64,000 nucleotides of DNA from Heligmosomoides polygyrus polygyrus. Taxonomy: Eukaryota; Nematoda; Chromadorea; Rhabditida; Heligmosomidae. Below, piece by piece: positions 45,534 through 55,660 of the stretch. Positions within the stretch are counted from its first letter, which is position 1; every line of letters begins with the position of its first letter. The position numbers and the translations under genes were made by a program. The notes beneath the pieces were generated by a model, which saw only the letters and a list, made by a program, of their open reading frames with translations, did not search any database and was not told the origin of the DNA. Location: contig OX377202.1 in the NCBI GenBank assembly GCA_947396885.1, positions 66,622,643 through 66,686,642 on the forward strand. Direction: 5' to 3'.

Positions 45534-45650
45534 ACTGAAATGTATTTTAAAAAATTATAGAAAAAATTGTACTTATAGATTTGGGTTTTTCTACACATAG
45601 AGAAGCTAGAGACTTCATCGAAACTCTACTTAAAATTTCTTAACTAGTTC

Positions 45651-46054
45651 TTTACGTGTAGTGGGTACTTCTCTCATTGGACCACCTCTATCCCCTCATT
45701 GGACCACCTCTATCATTGTCTTTCCTCTTTATCTGTTTGACCTTTTTCCCGCCGAAACCTGATCTAGGGTTCATCCATATAAACCCCACGAAAAAGGCTC
45801 GACTGTACAACTACTCACTGCCCTACTGATGATCCTCCGGGAGTATGTCGGTGGTTCTTATCTTAGCTTTTCTTCCGCTCTGTTATATCCTGTATAAGGC
45901 TTAGAGGTGAAGCAGGATGTAACAGGTTATTCAGATAATTCCATGAATACATTTCTTTGTGCGCATTGGTTTGTTGTAAACATCGATGGTCTAAAATTGT
46001 CTTCTGTGATCGTGAGAAAGCGTAATAACAACAAACTAATACGTGCAAAAACAT
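45651..46054. other. No gene recognised
   Basis: PLE 3' flank. ATTGGACCACCTCTATC is directly repeated (about 45677 and 45700). Nothing else was recognised. Confidence 0.4.
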
Positions 46055-46140
46055 TGGCAGCACTCAGACTCGAACCTAAAAACACGCCAGTGTGCTCCTG
46101 CGAGGCAGCACTCCTACCGACTTTGCCCCAGAGGCACATC
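46055..46140 (-). repeat. tRNA-like segment
   Basis: Minus strand: GCCTCTGGGGCAAAGTCGGT (A-box-like GGCAAAGTCGG) and, 45 bases on, AGGTTCGAGTCTGAG (B box GGTTCGAGTCT). Length and spacing are tRNA-like, but the acceptor and anticodon stems do not pair well. A tRNA relict or SINE head is likely. Confidence 0.45.
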
Positions 46141-46483
46141 TGGCGGGGTGTCGTAGAGGTTGATGAGTGCTGCGTCCACGTTTCACACCTCTTTTTCAGG
46201 CCTTTAAAAAAGCGTTCAGCAAAAACTGACTGTGGTTCTAGACTACGCTCTCAGAGCCCTCCATCCTGTCAAGATAGCATCACAAAAGCTCTTTTGTCAT
46301 GTTAAGTTCAATCCTTATTGAAATTGACACTACAGTTGAAAATTTCCTTCTAAGAGTTGAGCAAATTGAGTGCGAATTTTTCTCTTGTAAACTGATGTTC
46401 CCCTAACGGCCAATTGCTTAATAGGCGCTTAATTGATAACCTTTTCCTTCCCTCCAATCAAAATAAATGTGGGGTATACCTAC
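46141..46483. other. No gene recognised
   Basis: Spacer between the tRNA-like segment and the foldback MITE; nothing seen. Confidence 0.35.
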
Positions 46484-46679
46484 AGGGACCACATTCATCA
46501 AAGACTGCAATCTAACAGTGAACATACTGCCGAAATCCCTAACGGTGGCTTGTCAACAAGCGATACGGTGAAGCATTGAAGCGTTTCACCCTATCGCTTG
46601 TTGGAAAGCCGCGGTATCAGGGATTCCTAAAGTACTTTCACTGTTAGATGGCTGTAAGTCGTTAATGAATCTGGCCCCA
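46484..46679. mobile_element. Foldback MITE (about 196 bp)
   Basis: Two arms of about 90 bp are imperfect reverse complements: left AGGGACCACATTCAT, ATCTAACAGTGAACATACT, AAATCCCTAACG, CAACAAGCGATACGGTGAA; right, read inward, GGGGCCAGATTCAT, ATCTAACAGTGAAAGTACT, GAATCCCTGATACC, CAACAAGCGATAGGGTGAA. The loop is about 10 bp. No coding capacity. The parent transposon is unknown. Confidence 0.8.
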
Positions 46680-47403
46680 GCTGAATACATCTCTTGCTTT
46701 ATTTCGCTAGCCGCTTACCTTCACATTACCACTGCTCCTTTCTCCGTAAGGAATTTTCTAGTGTCCTCTACACCCTTATGACATCCCTGACGAATTGAAG
46801 GCTGTGAAATTCTCTATGAAATGCTGTTGTATATTCACAACTGTTATAGTAAACTGTCTGAATGCGATTTAGGTTTCTGCCGTAATTATGTCGTGAATTT
46901 TGAAAACGATAAAATCATAGTCATCATTTTGAATACGATGTAGACATAGTAAATATGCACGTTGTACATCACAGAAGAATAATTCATCATGTGTAATATA
47001 TTCCAACAGGCAAACAGCCTTTAAATGTTATTTGCTAGTTTTTATGTGTTCAAGGCATAGACAGTTATAAAGGGAATAGTTCTAAAGAAGCTCGAAACTT
47101 CAAAAGTCTCACCCACGTCTCCCGGGATAGCGTGCCTGGAGCTGCCATCCAACGTGCAGCATACAATCTGCGTAGACGCGAAAACGCACACACACTCGGC
47201 GCATGCCACACCAACACAAAGGATACGAGCCGGGCGGACACGCCACGTAACCCTGCGTCAGAGATACCTATAACAAGAGGGTCGCAGGATTGTAATTATA
47301 GAGGTCCGTAAACCAACGGTGCTGAACGGAGACATCTCTGGCTTTCATCCGAAGCTGTTGCCGTGGGCTGCGTTGCACAGTTTTTAAAGAATAACATTCT
47401 TAT
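46680..47403. other. No gene recognised
   Basis: A/T-rich then GC-richer intergenic sequence (about 47100-47380); nothing supported. Confidence 0.35.
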
Positions 47404-50180
47404 CAGGGATGAGCGGATTATTCGCTATCCGGTTTCTGGGTCGCTTTGCCTAATCGGTTTGTTGTTCCTTATCCGGTCAAAAATTACCGGATAGCGAACA
47501 ACAAATCTGTCAAGAGAGTGCTCGAGAGCACTGTGCACGTGGAATTAGAGGATCTGAATGTAACCACACAATACTACTAATGCAATCACTTATTTCGTGC
47601 TCACATGTAGTGTACAAAACCCATCTTCCTCGATGACGTGTTGGATGATCCATGACCCGCCCTATGGCTTCATTGCTCGTAGCAGAGAACTCGTCCTCTT
47701 AGACGAGTTCACGTCTTTCGCGCGAAATGGCCGTGTTTGAACTGCGCGCCCGACCCTCTTGAACTTCGAGCTCGTGGCGCCAAGTCACTGTATCAAATGA
47801 GACGTCTTGTTCCGTTTGTGGCGCCAAGCTGCTGTGATCGGGGTGGGGAGAGGGGTCTTGTATTCAATGGTTACTCAAGATCCTTGCAAAGACGAATCCA
47901 CATAGAGCTGCATTACATGAAGGACAACGTCACATCCTCCCTATCCTATCCCCTCTCCTCTCCGAGCAACTTGACGCCGTCGTCGCTTGTACATACTACC
48001 TAATACCTCTCGATGCAGTTCCAGAAGAGCTGATGCAGTTTGCGTGTCTTATTATTCTATTTTGTCATTTATTTGACAATATTGTTAGGTTTTCTCAGCG
48101 ATATAAAAATCCGTGTCTCCATTTTGCTGTGTTGTTTGTGTTCGAAGCTGCTAGGATCATATTATTTGCCGCTTATCGAAAATTGTGAGGAAAGGGCGGA
48201 AAAGCGGAGTCGACAAAGGTTTATTGCAGAATATCAACAATTCCTGGAGCTGCCTGAGAATACGCTTGCAAAGGTATGTGATTTAGATTGCTTTAATTAA
48301 TCTAAATGACCGATCAAGTCTTCCTGTTTCGGCATATTTGTTATGTTTTATGTTTTTATTCAACACGTTGACGACCACGTGACACGATATCGTGTCACAA
48401 TCATGTAATCTATTTTCCTTGTTTGATTCTTTTTGTATTATGTGTACTTCACCTCTAGACATTGTTGTAAGAAGCGTGGTCTAGGAACAGTTTTTGGTAA
48501 CTGATTTGTTGAGCTTCTCGACAAGTGATGGTGTCAATTAACAAAAAAACTCTCACAAGAAATCGTTTGTTTTGATTGATGTTACGCGGAAGATATGAAG
48601 ATCGCGTGGTCGTCAAGGTGATAATACGCATGTAAAATTCTTTGAGCAAAAAATGGCTAGGCTTTGTCAAGCGAAATCTTATATCGTTCATGTTCGTGCT
48701 TTGACTAGGACGTCATTTAGCTGTGAAAATTAAATAGGAAAAGATCAGAATACGGTTTTAAAGCGTACAGTCACAACCTAAAATGTTTGCAGGATATATT
48801 GAGTAGTAAACTTAATCCAAAGTATAATTCATCTATTATATATAGTAGGATTCTGTACCTTTACCTCCTCATTAGGGTGTCCATTTGAGATGGAATTCAA
48901 TTTTCGAGATGATTGTGCGATTTCTGGATTACAGGAAGGCAGACGAGTTATCCTTTGTCGTCGATTGACCAGTTCGATTGAACTACCATCGAAAAGCTAA
49001 TAGAGCTCCTGAAACCTCTAGCGGTTGCAAGAATTGTGCAATACAGGGAGCACACTCCGGTAATTCTATTATTATATCTAAGGTTGTACTGAAAAATTGT
49101 CCGATACGTCTTCTATGCGAAACGCGCAGAAGGCCATAGCGAAGGGGCTAAAGCGACGAATGGAGGAGGGCGATGAGGACAGCGATGAGTTCGTTATTGC
49201 TACAATGAGGATGTGGCGACACTATCCTGCGGTGGAGGGCTGGAGTGCGGAGCTCACTTAAGGTTCTCGAAAACGATTTCTAAAATCTATTTCTTCGATT
49301 CTGGTCGGAAGCTCCGTATGCCAACAACAGTTCCAGTCCAGCAGCCGTTGATGCCAAGGCAAACACCTTTACGGTAAGCCTCCGTATTACTACATCCCTT
49401 TTCTTGTATTCGAACTGAACTTTTAATTTAGGAAATGAAAGACTATCTATCACGGAAACCATGCTTTAATATGGATCCATTCGAATTCTGAACGAAATCA
49501 ATGCCGCGAAATATCGCTTGTCAGGCAACTCGCTATAAAGTACTTGTCTGCCGTTCTACCTTGGCAGAAGGCGAGATGCTGTTTTCACAGCTCGATTTAT
49601 CGTAAACGACCTTCTTAACGATTTTCTCCTGCTCCCAGTTTGAACGTGTTTTGAGCAATTAGTTGAAGAAACATCTCTTCTTAACGCATTGCTCAATGAA
49701 GTTATAGGAATTGCCTATCATGAGTATATACTTGTTTTGTATTTTCAGAAAGGTGCGTATTGCTTGTTTGGATACGCTTCTTTAGCACAATTATGGGTTC
49801 AATAAATAATCTCTTTTTACAGTTGTGAAGCGTTACTAGAGGCCTGTATATTAACCTGTATATTATTATTGAAGATGTTTGCTCCACATTTTACTTTGTT
49901 GTCTCTAGAAATTTTTTTAACTTTCAAGAGCTCACTTAACGCACTTTCACTTAACGCGATTCTCCACGAAGTTACATGAACCATGAAAATACACCTGTTT
50001 CTGTATTGCATGTTTCAGGAAATTTATGTTTTGCATGGAAATGTAGTCGTGATCTGGTAATAAATAATGATTTTCGGTTCAAATACATGGAATAGAGAAG
50101 CTTAAACTCAGTTTTATTTCTTATTGTTTGTTCGTTAACCGTTTTTCCGCCTTTTTGGGCAAAATTATCCATTATCCCTT
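47404..50180 (+). mobile_element. Probable hAT transposon relict
   Basis: Left end CAGGGATGAGCGGATTATTC at 47404 with subterminal hairpin (TTCGCTATCCGGT ... ACCGGATAGCGAA, about 47421-47500). The right end, read inward from 50180, is AAGGGATAATGGATAATTTT, sharing AGGGAT and GGATtAtT spacing. Flanking octamers ATTCTTAT and ATTCGGTT match at five of eight positions, consistent with a decayed 8-bp duplication. The interior holds transposase-like exons on the plus strand (next entry). Boundary calls are tentative. Confidence 0.45.
48103..49660 (+). pseudogene. hAT-type transposase relict
   Basis: Plus-strand coding pieces. 48150-48273: SYYLPLIENCEERAEKRSRQ and IAEYQQFLELPENTLAK, ending at a good donor AAAG|GTATGTG. 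49095-49263: SSMRNAQKAIAKGLKRRMEE, an acidic DEDSDEF block and MRMWRHYPAVEGW. 49290-49372: SEAPYANNSSSPAAVDAKAN to a donor ACG|GTAAGC. 49432-49491 after acceptor TTTTAATTTAG: EMKDYLSRKPCFNMDPFEF, then a stop and, in the same and neighbouring frames, MPRNIACQATRYKVLV and a Glu-x-x-Phe-Ser-like block. The order YL...DPxE-[WF]...P-x-x-A...A..YL...SE..FS is that of the hAT C-terminal dimerisation domain. Only this C-terminal part supports the call; the upstream exons alone would be unassignable. Confidence 0.45.
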
Positions 50181-50992
50181 ATTCGGTTTTAAAATTAAAA
50201 TTTTGTTTTAAAGACATATCACTGTTAGCCGCTAGTTTAGGTAGGGGTTCACCTCAACATTTAGCAGCTCCAAGAAACGTGCCAGTGTAATGGGTCTCGC
50301 TCGAGAAGTGTCCTTTTTATCTCCTTGGTATTTCAATCTTCCTCGTTCAGTTGAATGAAACTGTGACTAGCAAAATGCTCGTCAGTGCATCAGCAATCGT
50401 TCAGAAAGGTGCAAAGGCAGACTTGTCTTACCTCTTTGTTTTTTTGTCTTGACCGATGCTATGGGTGAAGTGGGCGTCCTTCTTTCACATGTGTGCTCTC
50501 TCGAAACGGCAAACGAATGGCAAAAATGACTGAACAACTAAGGAAATAAACCCTTTCCTAACAGCGGAACTGTGTCAACGGCACACAATGTAGTGATCTT
50601 GAGCGAACTTGTTGGAACTGTTCCGCACTTGTTAATGTCTGTTCCTAAGTTTGGGATTAAGACTCAGTTGAAGTATTCAAATTTATTAACAAGAAAAATG
50701 GTCAACTAATAAGGTTACAGAAAATAAAATTGACCTACTCTTTTCCTGAAGTCGAAACTTGTGGGAAGAGCGGAACTTGTGGCTTCAGATGGCGACAGTG
50801 CAAAAGAACTGCCAAAAGAACTTCACGACATTTAAGTACAGTTCGTACTGTAAGATGGAGAAGGTAAAGCCGCCGAGCGACGTTGTTCTTAAAACATTCT
50901 TATTCGTTGTATGTGAAACCATTGCTATCGGTAGCAAATTACAGCTAAAAAATTACTACAAGTCATACAATAATCCTATGCGAAAATATAGA
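50181..50992. other. No gene recognised
   Basis: A/T-rich intergenic sequence; short frames only. Confidence 0.35.
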
Positions 50993-52249
50993 TCATGCGT
51001 CGATTAGACGACACTCCGCCCGCCACAGTTTCACGCCGTCGACTGTTGCTTCTCCAGCTCCTCCTGTTTTCACGCGAGTCGTCCTCTTACTACACTCCGC
51101 AGGTCCGGCGCCGTGTAGTGCTCGATGATGATTATCTTCAGGATCAGGTCCTCGACAATTGTGCCGCGAATCACTTGCGTGGCTTGAATTTGCAACGTTT
51201 CGGCAGACACATTCCGAGACAACGGTTGCAAAGCCGCTTGCGGTCCACGACGATTCAGCGACGGTGTTCTCCTTCAGTAGCCTCCGTACAGGAGTCGGAG
51301 AAGTGCAGGCCCTGCAGATGTTCTCCTTGCGCCACAAAACGCAAGGAGAACATCTGCATCAGCGCTTTCAGAGATTTCTCCCATTGTTCTAAACGAAGAA
51401 TTACGTGCAACTTGTTGGAGTTGTTCCACTTGATCTCTCAGCTATCGGATACTTCTGCTTTTGGCCCAATGGTATGGGGAGGGGGGAGGTCGGCTATATC
51501 GGACGTCTATCGAGTTCATTATCAGACTCGAAATGCTCGCTTTCGAACACTACATACTCCTCTTCTGATTCATCCAATTTTTATTTCTCAGCGACTTGTT
51601 CTGCAGGCTGATCAGACTGGTGCTCACCAGGTTCGTCAGGACCCTCGTCCAGCCCGTCAGGGTTTCCCTCATCCGTTTCGGACACGTCTACCAAACCGGT
51701 AGATCATCGCTTTTCTGCACCTCTTCCACCATTCTTTTGACGTATTCTTGGTCACCAAGAGGTTCAATTTTCCTCTCTCACTTCTGGTGATCCTCTTTGA
51801 CGGGTAACGGACTTCAACAGTCACTACTCGTTGGCTCGGATCAATCCCATCGCGTCTTTTTCGTCCAGCTTCATTCCTGGATGAGCGCTCTGAGACGAGC
51901 TAGTTCCTCATCTTGTGCAGTCAGCTTTTCTTGCATTTGCATTCTGACGTTTTCAGCTGCAGCTCGTTTGTCCTGTACCAGATCCTTTCTGAGGATGCAC
52001 ATCCGTTGACGTTTTTGCATTTCAGGTTGGTAGATTCGGAAGGACTTGTGCTGTTCTCTTCCAGCTTTTAGTTTTTCTTTTCTGAGCTAATCTATCAGAC
52101 ATTGGGACGAGTTCATCTGTTCGTGAACGTACTCAATCACCTTTTTGGCTTCTAGCTCGTAATCGTGTGGTTTCTTCAGTCACGCTTTCCGGAACAACAG
52201 AACAAGGAGAAGGAGTTGTTGGTGAAGATGATTTTCCTCTTTTTGGCAT
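50993..52249 (-). pseudogene. Unrecognised coiled-coil coding relict beside a mariner-type end
   Basis: Minus-strand coding-like sequence. It starts MPKRGKSSSPTTPSPCSVVP at 52249 and runs 38 residues to a stop; a frameshift leads to EYVHEQMNSSQ, MQKRQRMCILRKDLVQDKRA, AAENVRMQMQEKLTAQDEEL and ARLRALIQE (about 51880-52130), a heptad-rich helix. Near 51050-51230 another frame reads RNVSAETLQIQATQVIRGTI and VEDLILKIIIIEHYTAPDL, also protein-like. The long plus frame at 50995-51702 over the same DNA is low-complexity and taken as a shadow. The start of this ORF, MPKR..., also occurs at the centre of the foldback at 38.5 kb, about 480 bp from the same type of end, so it belongs to the transposon. 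No transposase motif was recognised; function unknown. Confidence 0.4.
51314..51357. repeat. Perfect 18-bp hairpin
   Basis: GCAGATGTTCTCCTTGCG, an 8-nt loop CCACAAAA, then CGCAAGGAGAACATCTGC. No mismatch in the stem. Too short for a typical pre-miRNA; may be an inversion scar inside the coiled-coil relict. Confidence 0.9.
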
Positions 52250-52737
52250 TTTTTTATATTCGATAGAAATTGGCATGAGCCAGTAAACGCGACACAAATT
52301 CTTATTGAGCAAGACATCCTCTTCCGAACAGCATATAACACCAAGCAAATAAGTCCACTCCAGAGCAGGAGCTGTCGGTAAAATTCGGACGGAAAAGTCG
52401 GACGTCCTAATTTGATGACCTAAAAGTCAATATAGGACAAATGAGCAAATAGCGCCAACACGTATTCTTGTAGCACAGCACATTGTCTTCCAAACGCCAC
52501 AAAAAATTGCGCAAAAAAATCCAAACCTAAGCGGAGAGAAGCGACAGATGGCCATTTTTTCACTTTTCACATTAACGGCCTAAAAACTGAGATGATGCAG
52601 GATGAAGAAAGAAATGCAATACATGTTCAGTTAGAGCAAACCATTCGCTTTCGAAAACTATATAGTGCTTTGCAAGAGACCGCCGGCGAGATCCGCAATG
52701 AATCGTTGAGAAAAACGGCGGAACTTATGGGACAACC
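52190..52737 (-). mobile_element. Half of the foldback family (single arm with mariner-type end)
   Basis: Homologous to the right arm of 38046-39053 throughout: CTCTTTTTGG at the ORF start, TTCGA[T/C]AGAAAT, CGCGACACAAAT, CAGGAGCTGTCGG, GGACAAATGAGCAAATAG, AAATTGCGCAAAAA, GATCCGCAATGAATCGTTGA and the end ACTTATGGGACAACC (52737) followed by TA. Here it is not folded back but continues into the coiled-coil ORF, so it shows the 5' end of the parent element. A matching opposite end was not found. Confidence 0.7.
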
Positions 52738-52765
52738 TAATACATGCTGATGAGATTAGTTGCGT

Positions 52766-55660
52766 GTTGTATCTTCTTCTTCTTCTTCTTCTTCTTCTTC
52801 TTCAGCATTTGTCCCGCTTCGCTAGATCAGGGTTTACACCAGCTACTTTCAAGTCCATATGTATCAGCCCAGCGCTGCTTCGGGCGCCCTCTAGGCCGCT
52901 TTCCTATTACCTCGAAGTTAAGGCCTATTTTGCGGACGCTGTCTTCCCTTCCACGCAGAACGTGATCGCACCATCGTAAGCGAGCTTCGCGCATTTTGTC
53001 CGCTATCGGCGCGACACCGAACTTCTGCCGAATGACATCGTTTCGGATGCGGTCCATGCGCGTGACCCCAGCCGTCCAGCGCAGCATCTTCGTCTCCATG
53101 ACGCTGAGGCGCGTTTAAACTTCCTTAGTCGTAGGCCAACACTCAGCGCCGTACATGGCTACTGTCCGGACGACTGCTCTGTAGATCTTCGACATAAAGC
53201 GCTGTGGTATCTTCTTGTCGCAGACCACGCCAGTCAACGAGCGCCACTTGGACCAAGCTGCACTCACGCGTGAATTGACTTCGACCATCAAATTGCCATC
53301 GGATGCTACTGCTAATCCCAGGTACTTAAAAACCGAAGTGCTTGGAAGCTCGATGACGTTAACCTTGATGGAGCCGGGCTCAGTAACGTTCGTCGTTAAA
53401 TACTCGGTCTTCTTCACACTCAATCTGAGTCCAAACCGCTCCAAGCGATCACACCAAGCTTGCACCTCTCGCTCAAGTTCACCTTTGTCCTCGCTAGCGA
53501 GCATCACGTTGTCGGCATAAAGCAACGTTCAAGGGACGGGCTTCTGAAGGTCTCGCTTGATGACATCGATGACGACAACGAAGAGGAGTGGGGAAAGTGC
53601 AGAACCTGTACCCCGACAGAAATGGGAAACTCCATCGAGGTTCCAGCTGCAGCTTGAACTCGACTCTTTGGGCAAGAGTAGAGAATTCGCACCCACTCTA
53701 TGAGCTCCTCAGGAACTCCATGTTGACGCAGGCCGTACCATATCACTTTAAGCGGTACGCGGTCAAAAGCCTTCTCCAAGTCGAGAAAGGTGATATGCAC
53801 TGGTCTCTGTTCCTCGCGATGCTTCTCTATCAGGAGGCGGGCGGCGTGAATGGCATCAACGGTGCTACAGCCAGCCACGAAGCCGCAGTGATTGCTGGAA
53901 AGCTGGACGATGCTCCGAATTCGTCCGACGACAATTCGCTCAAAGATCTTCATGCTGTGCGAAAGCAAGCGAATCGGACGGTAATAGGAGCAGTCTGCAG
54001 GACTGCCCTTCTTCGGAGTCGTCGCACTTTGGCGCCAACACTCAGGCACTTTCTTCTCCGCTGATTAAAGAACTTCGCCAACCACTCAGCAGGGTACCAG
54101 TACTTGGACTTCCATAAGTCAGCTGCCACGTCATCGGGGCCAGACGCTTTGCCTGGCCTCATCTTCTTCAAGGCCGCTTCAATCTCCAGGGTGATCACTT
54201 GAACGGGGCCGTGGGTTGGAGCCGTAGAAAGGATGGCTGGAGGAGGAAATTCTACCGTAGAGATTTCCTCAAAGTAGTCGCGCAATCGCTTCAGTGCCTT
54301 TTTGCAGTCCATAAGAAGACGACCATTCTCATCATTGATGCCGAAAAACTTTTCAATGTCCTCGGTCTGCCGATGGCGAAACTTTGCAAGTCGGTACAGA
54401 TACCGCTCACCATCGCGTGACTCGAGCTTCTCGTTGACATCTCCATAATGAGTGGCTTTTGCAACAGCCACGGCCTTCTTTGTAGCCTTCTTCGCTTCCT
54501 GGTACTTCCGGCAGTTATGGGCTGTCTTTTCGCCGAGAAACACGTGATAGGGCTACTTCTTCTCTCGCACTTTTACTTTCACGTCATCTGTCCACAGCCA
54601 GGCCTGCTTGTCGACCTTACGTCGCCCAGGCTTCGTAATGCCGAGTTCCGACTGTGCAACGTGACGAATCGCGTCGGTCGCCTTCTTCCAAGTTTCGTCG
54701 ACAGTTGTCACTGTCGGTAACCGCACGCGAGAAATCACAGCTGCTTTCTTCTATTTCATTCGCCACCACTTGATTCTTAGTGCAGCGCATCGCTCGACCT
54801 GCTTCAGCCTCGGAGGGGCGATCTTCAAAGTGCAGATAAGCTGTCGGTGCTGTGGGGCGACCGTCTCATACGGAACGATCTTCGCGTCTGTGACAAGTGT
54901 CCGGTCGCGATCTCTCACAAGGACAAAACCTATCTGGGTCTTGGTACTCCCACTGTAGTATGAGGCAAGGTGCGAGTCGCGTTTTCGGAGAACGGTGTTC
55001 ACAATGGTGAGGTTATGCGATTCCGCATACTCAAGAATATGCTCACCATCGTCGTTACGAGACCCGTGTTCGAAACTACCATGACAACTGTTCTCGTCTT
55101 TCGTAGCACCCACGTGCCCATTAAGGTCACCAGCGACTATGATGACATCTTTTGACGGTACCTCTGCTGTCTTCTCATCAAGCAGGGTCCAAAACTCATC
55201 ATTGGCTTGATCGGAGCAGCCAGCCTGCGGAGCATACGCAGAGAAGAAGTGATAGAGTCGCTCCTTAGCGGCGACAACGATCTTCATCTATCGATCGTCA
55301 AAGCGCACGACGCTTACAATCGACTCGCGAAGTCGTTCGGAGACGATTATTCCGGCGCCACTAGTGGTCCTTAAAGCCACGTCCTATGTCCCTTGATTTG
55401 CGGCGGACCAGCTCGTCTCCTGCACCGCACAGAGATCAACTCTTCTACGCTCCAGTGCTTCAACTAACTCGCACGAGCGGCCCGTCAACGTACCCACATT
55501 CATAGCTGCCACGCGGGTCCTGCTTACGTTGCGGGACTTTCGGACTAGCTCAGTTGCCCCGATGCCGTCCTCGCATCAGGGACCCTCGCATATTTTCCAC
55601 ACTCGCCGGGCTCTGCGAGTGCGCGTCGGCTCCCGCGGACGCCGTAGCACTGTCTCGAAA
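52766..55660 (-). mobile_element. Long RTE-like LINE (about 2.9 kb)
   Basis: Minus-strand ORF2 starting at MNVGTLTGRSCELVEALERR (55503), which is a typical RTE endonuclease N-terminus, then LCAVQETSW, AGDLNGHVG (about 55130), GFVLVRDRDR (usually begins IDF) and QHRQLIC in place of SDHR. RT: MRPGKASGPDDVAADLW (54170), YYRPIRLLSHSMKIFERIV, ITFLDLEKAFDRVP (53790), SVGVQ then a frameshift into GSALSPLLF, and LLYADNVMLASED (53520), where YADD has become YADN. C-terminal: RLRWCDHVLRGRED and RPRGRPKQRW. The 3' end is a GAA repeat (CTT on the plus strand, 52773-52803). Several frameshifts and two stops; catalytic changes make it dead. The 5' UTR extends to perhaps 55660. Confidence 0.88.
52773..52803. 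repeat. (CTT)n microsatellite, LINE tail
   Basis: About ten CTT units, i.e. GAA on the minus strand, forming the 3' tail of the RTE-like LINE; the 32.4-33.4 kb copy has a short version. Confidence 0.85.

Larger units (their letters stand above)
39060..45650 (+). mobile_element. AT-rich Penelope-like element with N-terminal GIY-YIG endonuclease
   Basis: Excluding the RTE insert (39606-42747), one plus-strand decayed element reads endonuclease first and reverse transcriptase second. Endonuclease: Cys-rich SCDASCKVCMIINKENFISC, SSNVIYCINCDTCDKQHVGI (39380-39605), then after the insert TTRNWR, a His-Phe-Asn...CHNKSFHITILDTLG block and NNNIKGYGN (to about 43030). RT: CSCSNYDTYTNPHFNLVLTG (43630-43690), CTLDKAASNYGIICKK (about 44000-44040), YSIPKLHKN...FITGASSSS (44210-44280), GVPQGGNACPIIADL (44670-44715), FRYMENILI (44785-44815; catalytic Asp pair lost) and YNKTDYFDFKVIRLPHYNPY. 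Order and blocks fit the permuted Naiad/Chlamys-type PLEs rather than canonical ones. Base composition is strikingly A/T-rich. Confidence 0.7.

Noticed and set aside
50995..51702. 235-residue plus-strand open frame
   Set aside because: Arg/Leu/Ser-rich and overlaps a better protein-like minus frame that continues the MPKR coding relict; taken as a shadow.
53215..54064. Plus-strand frames of 101 and 158 residues
   Set aside because: Antisense shadows of the minus-strand RTE-like reverse transcriptase.
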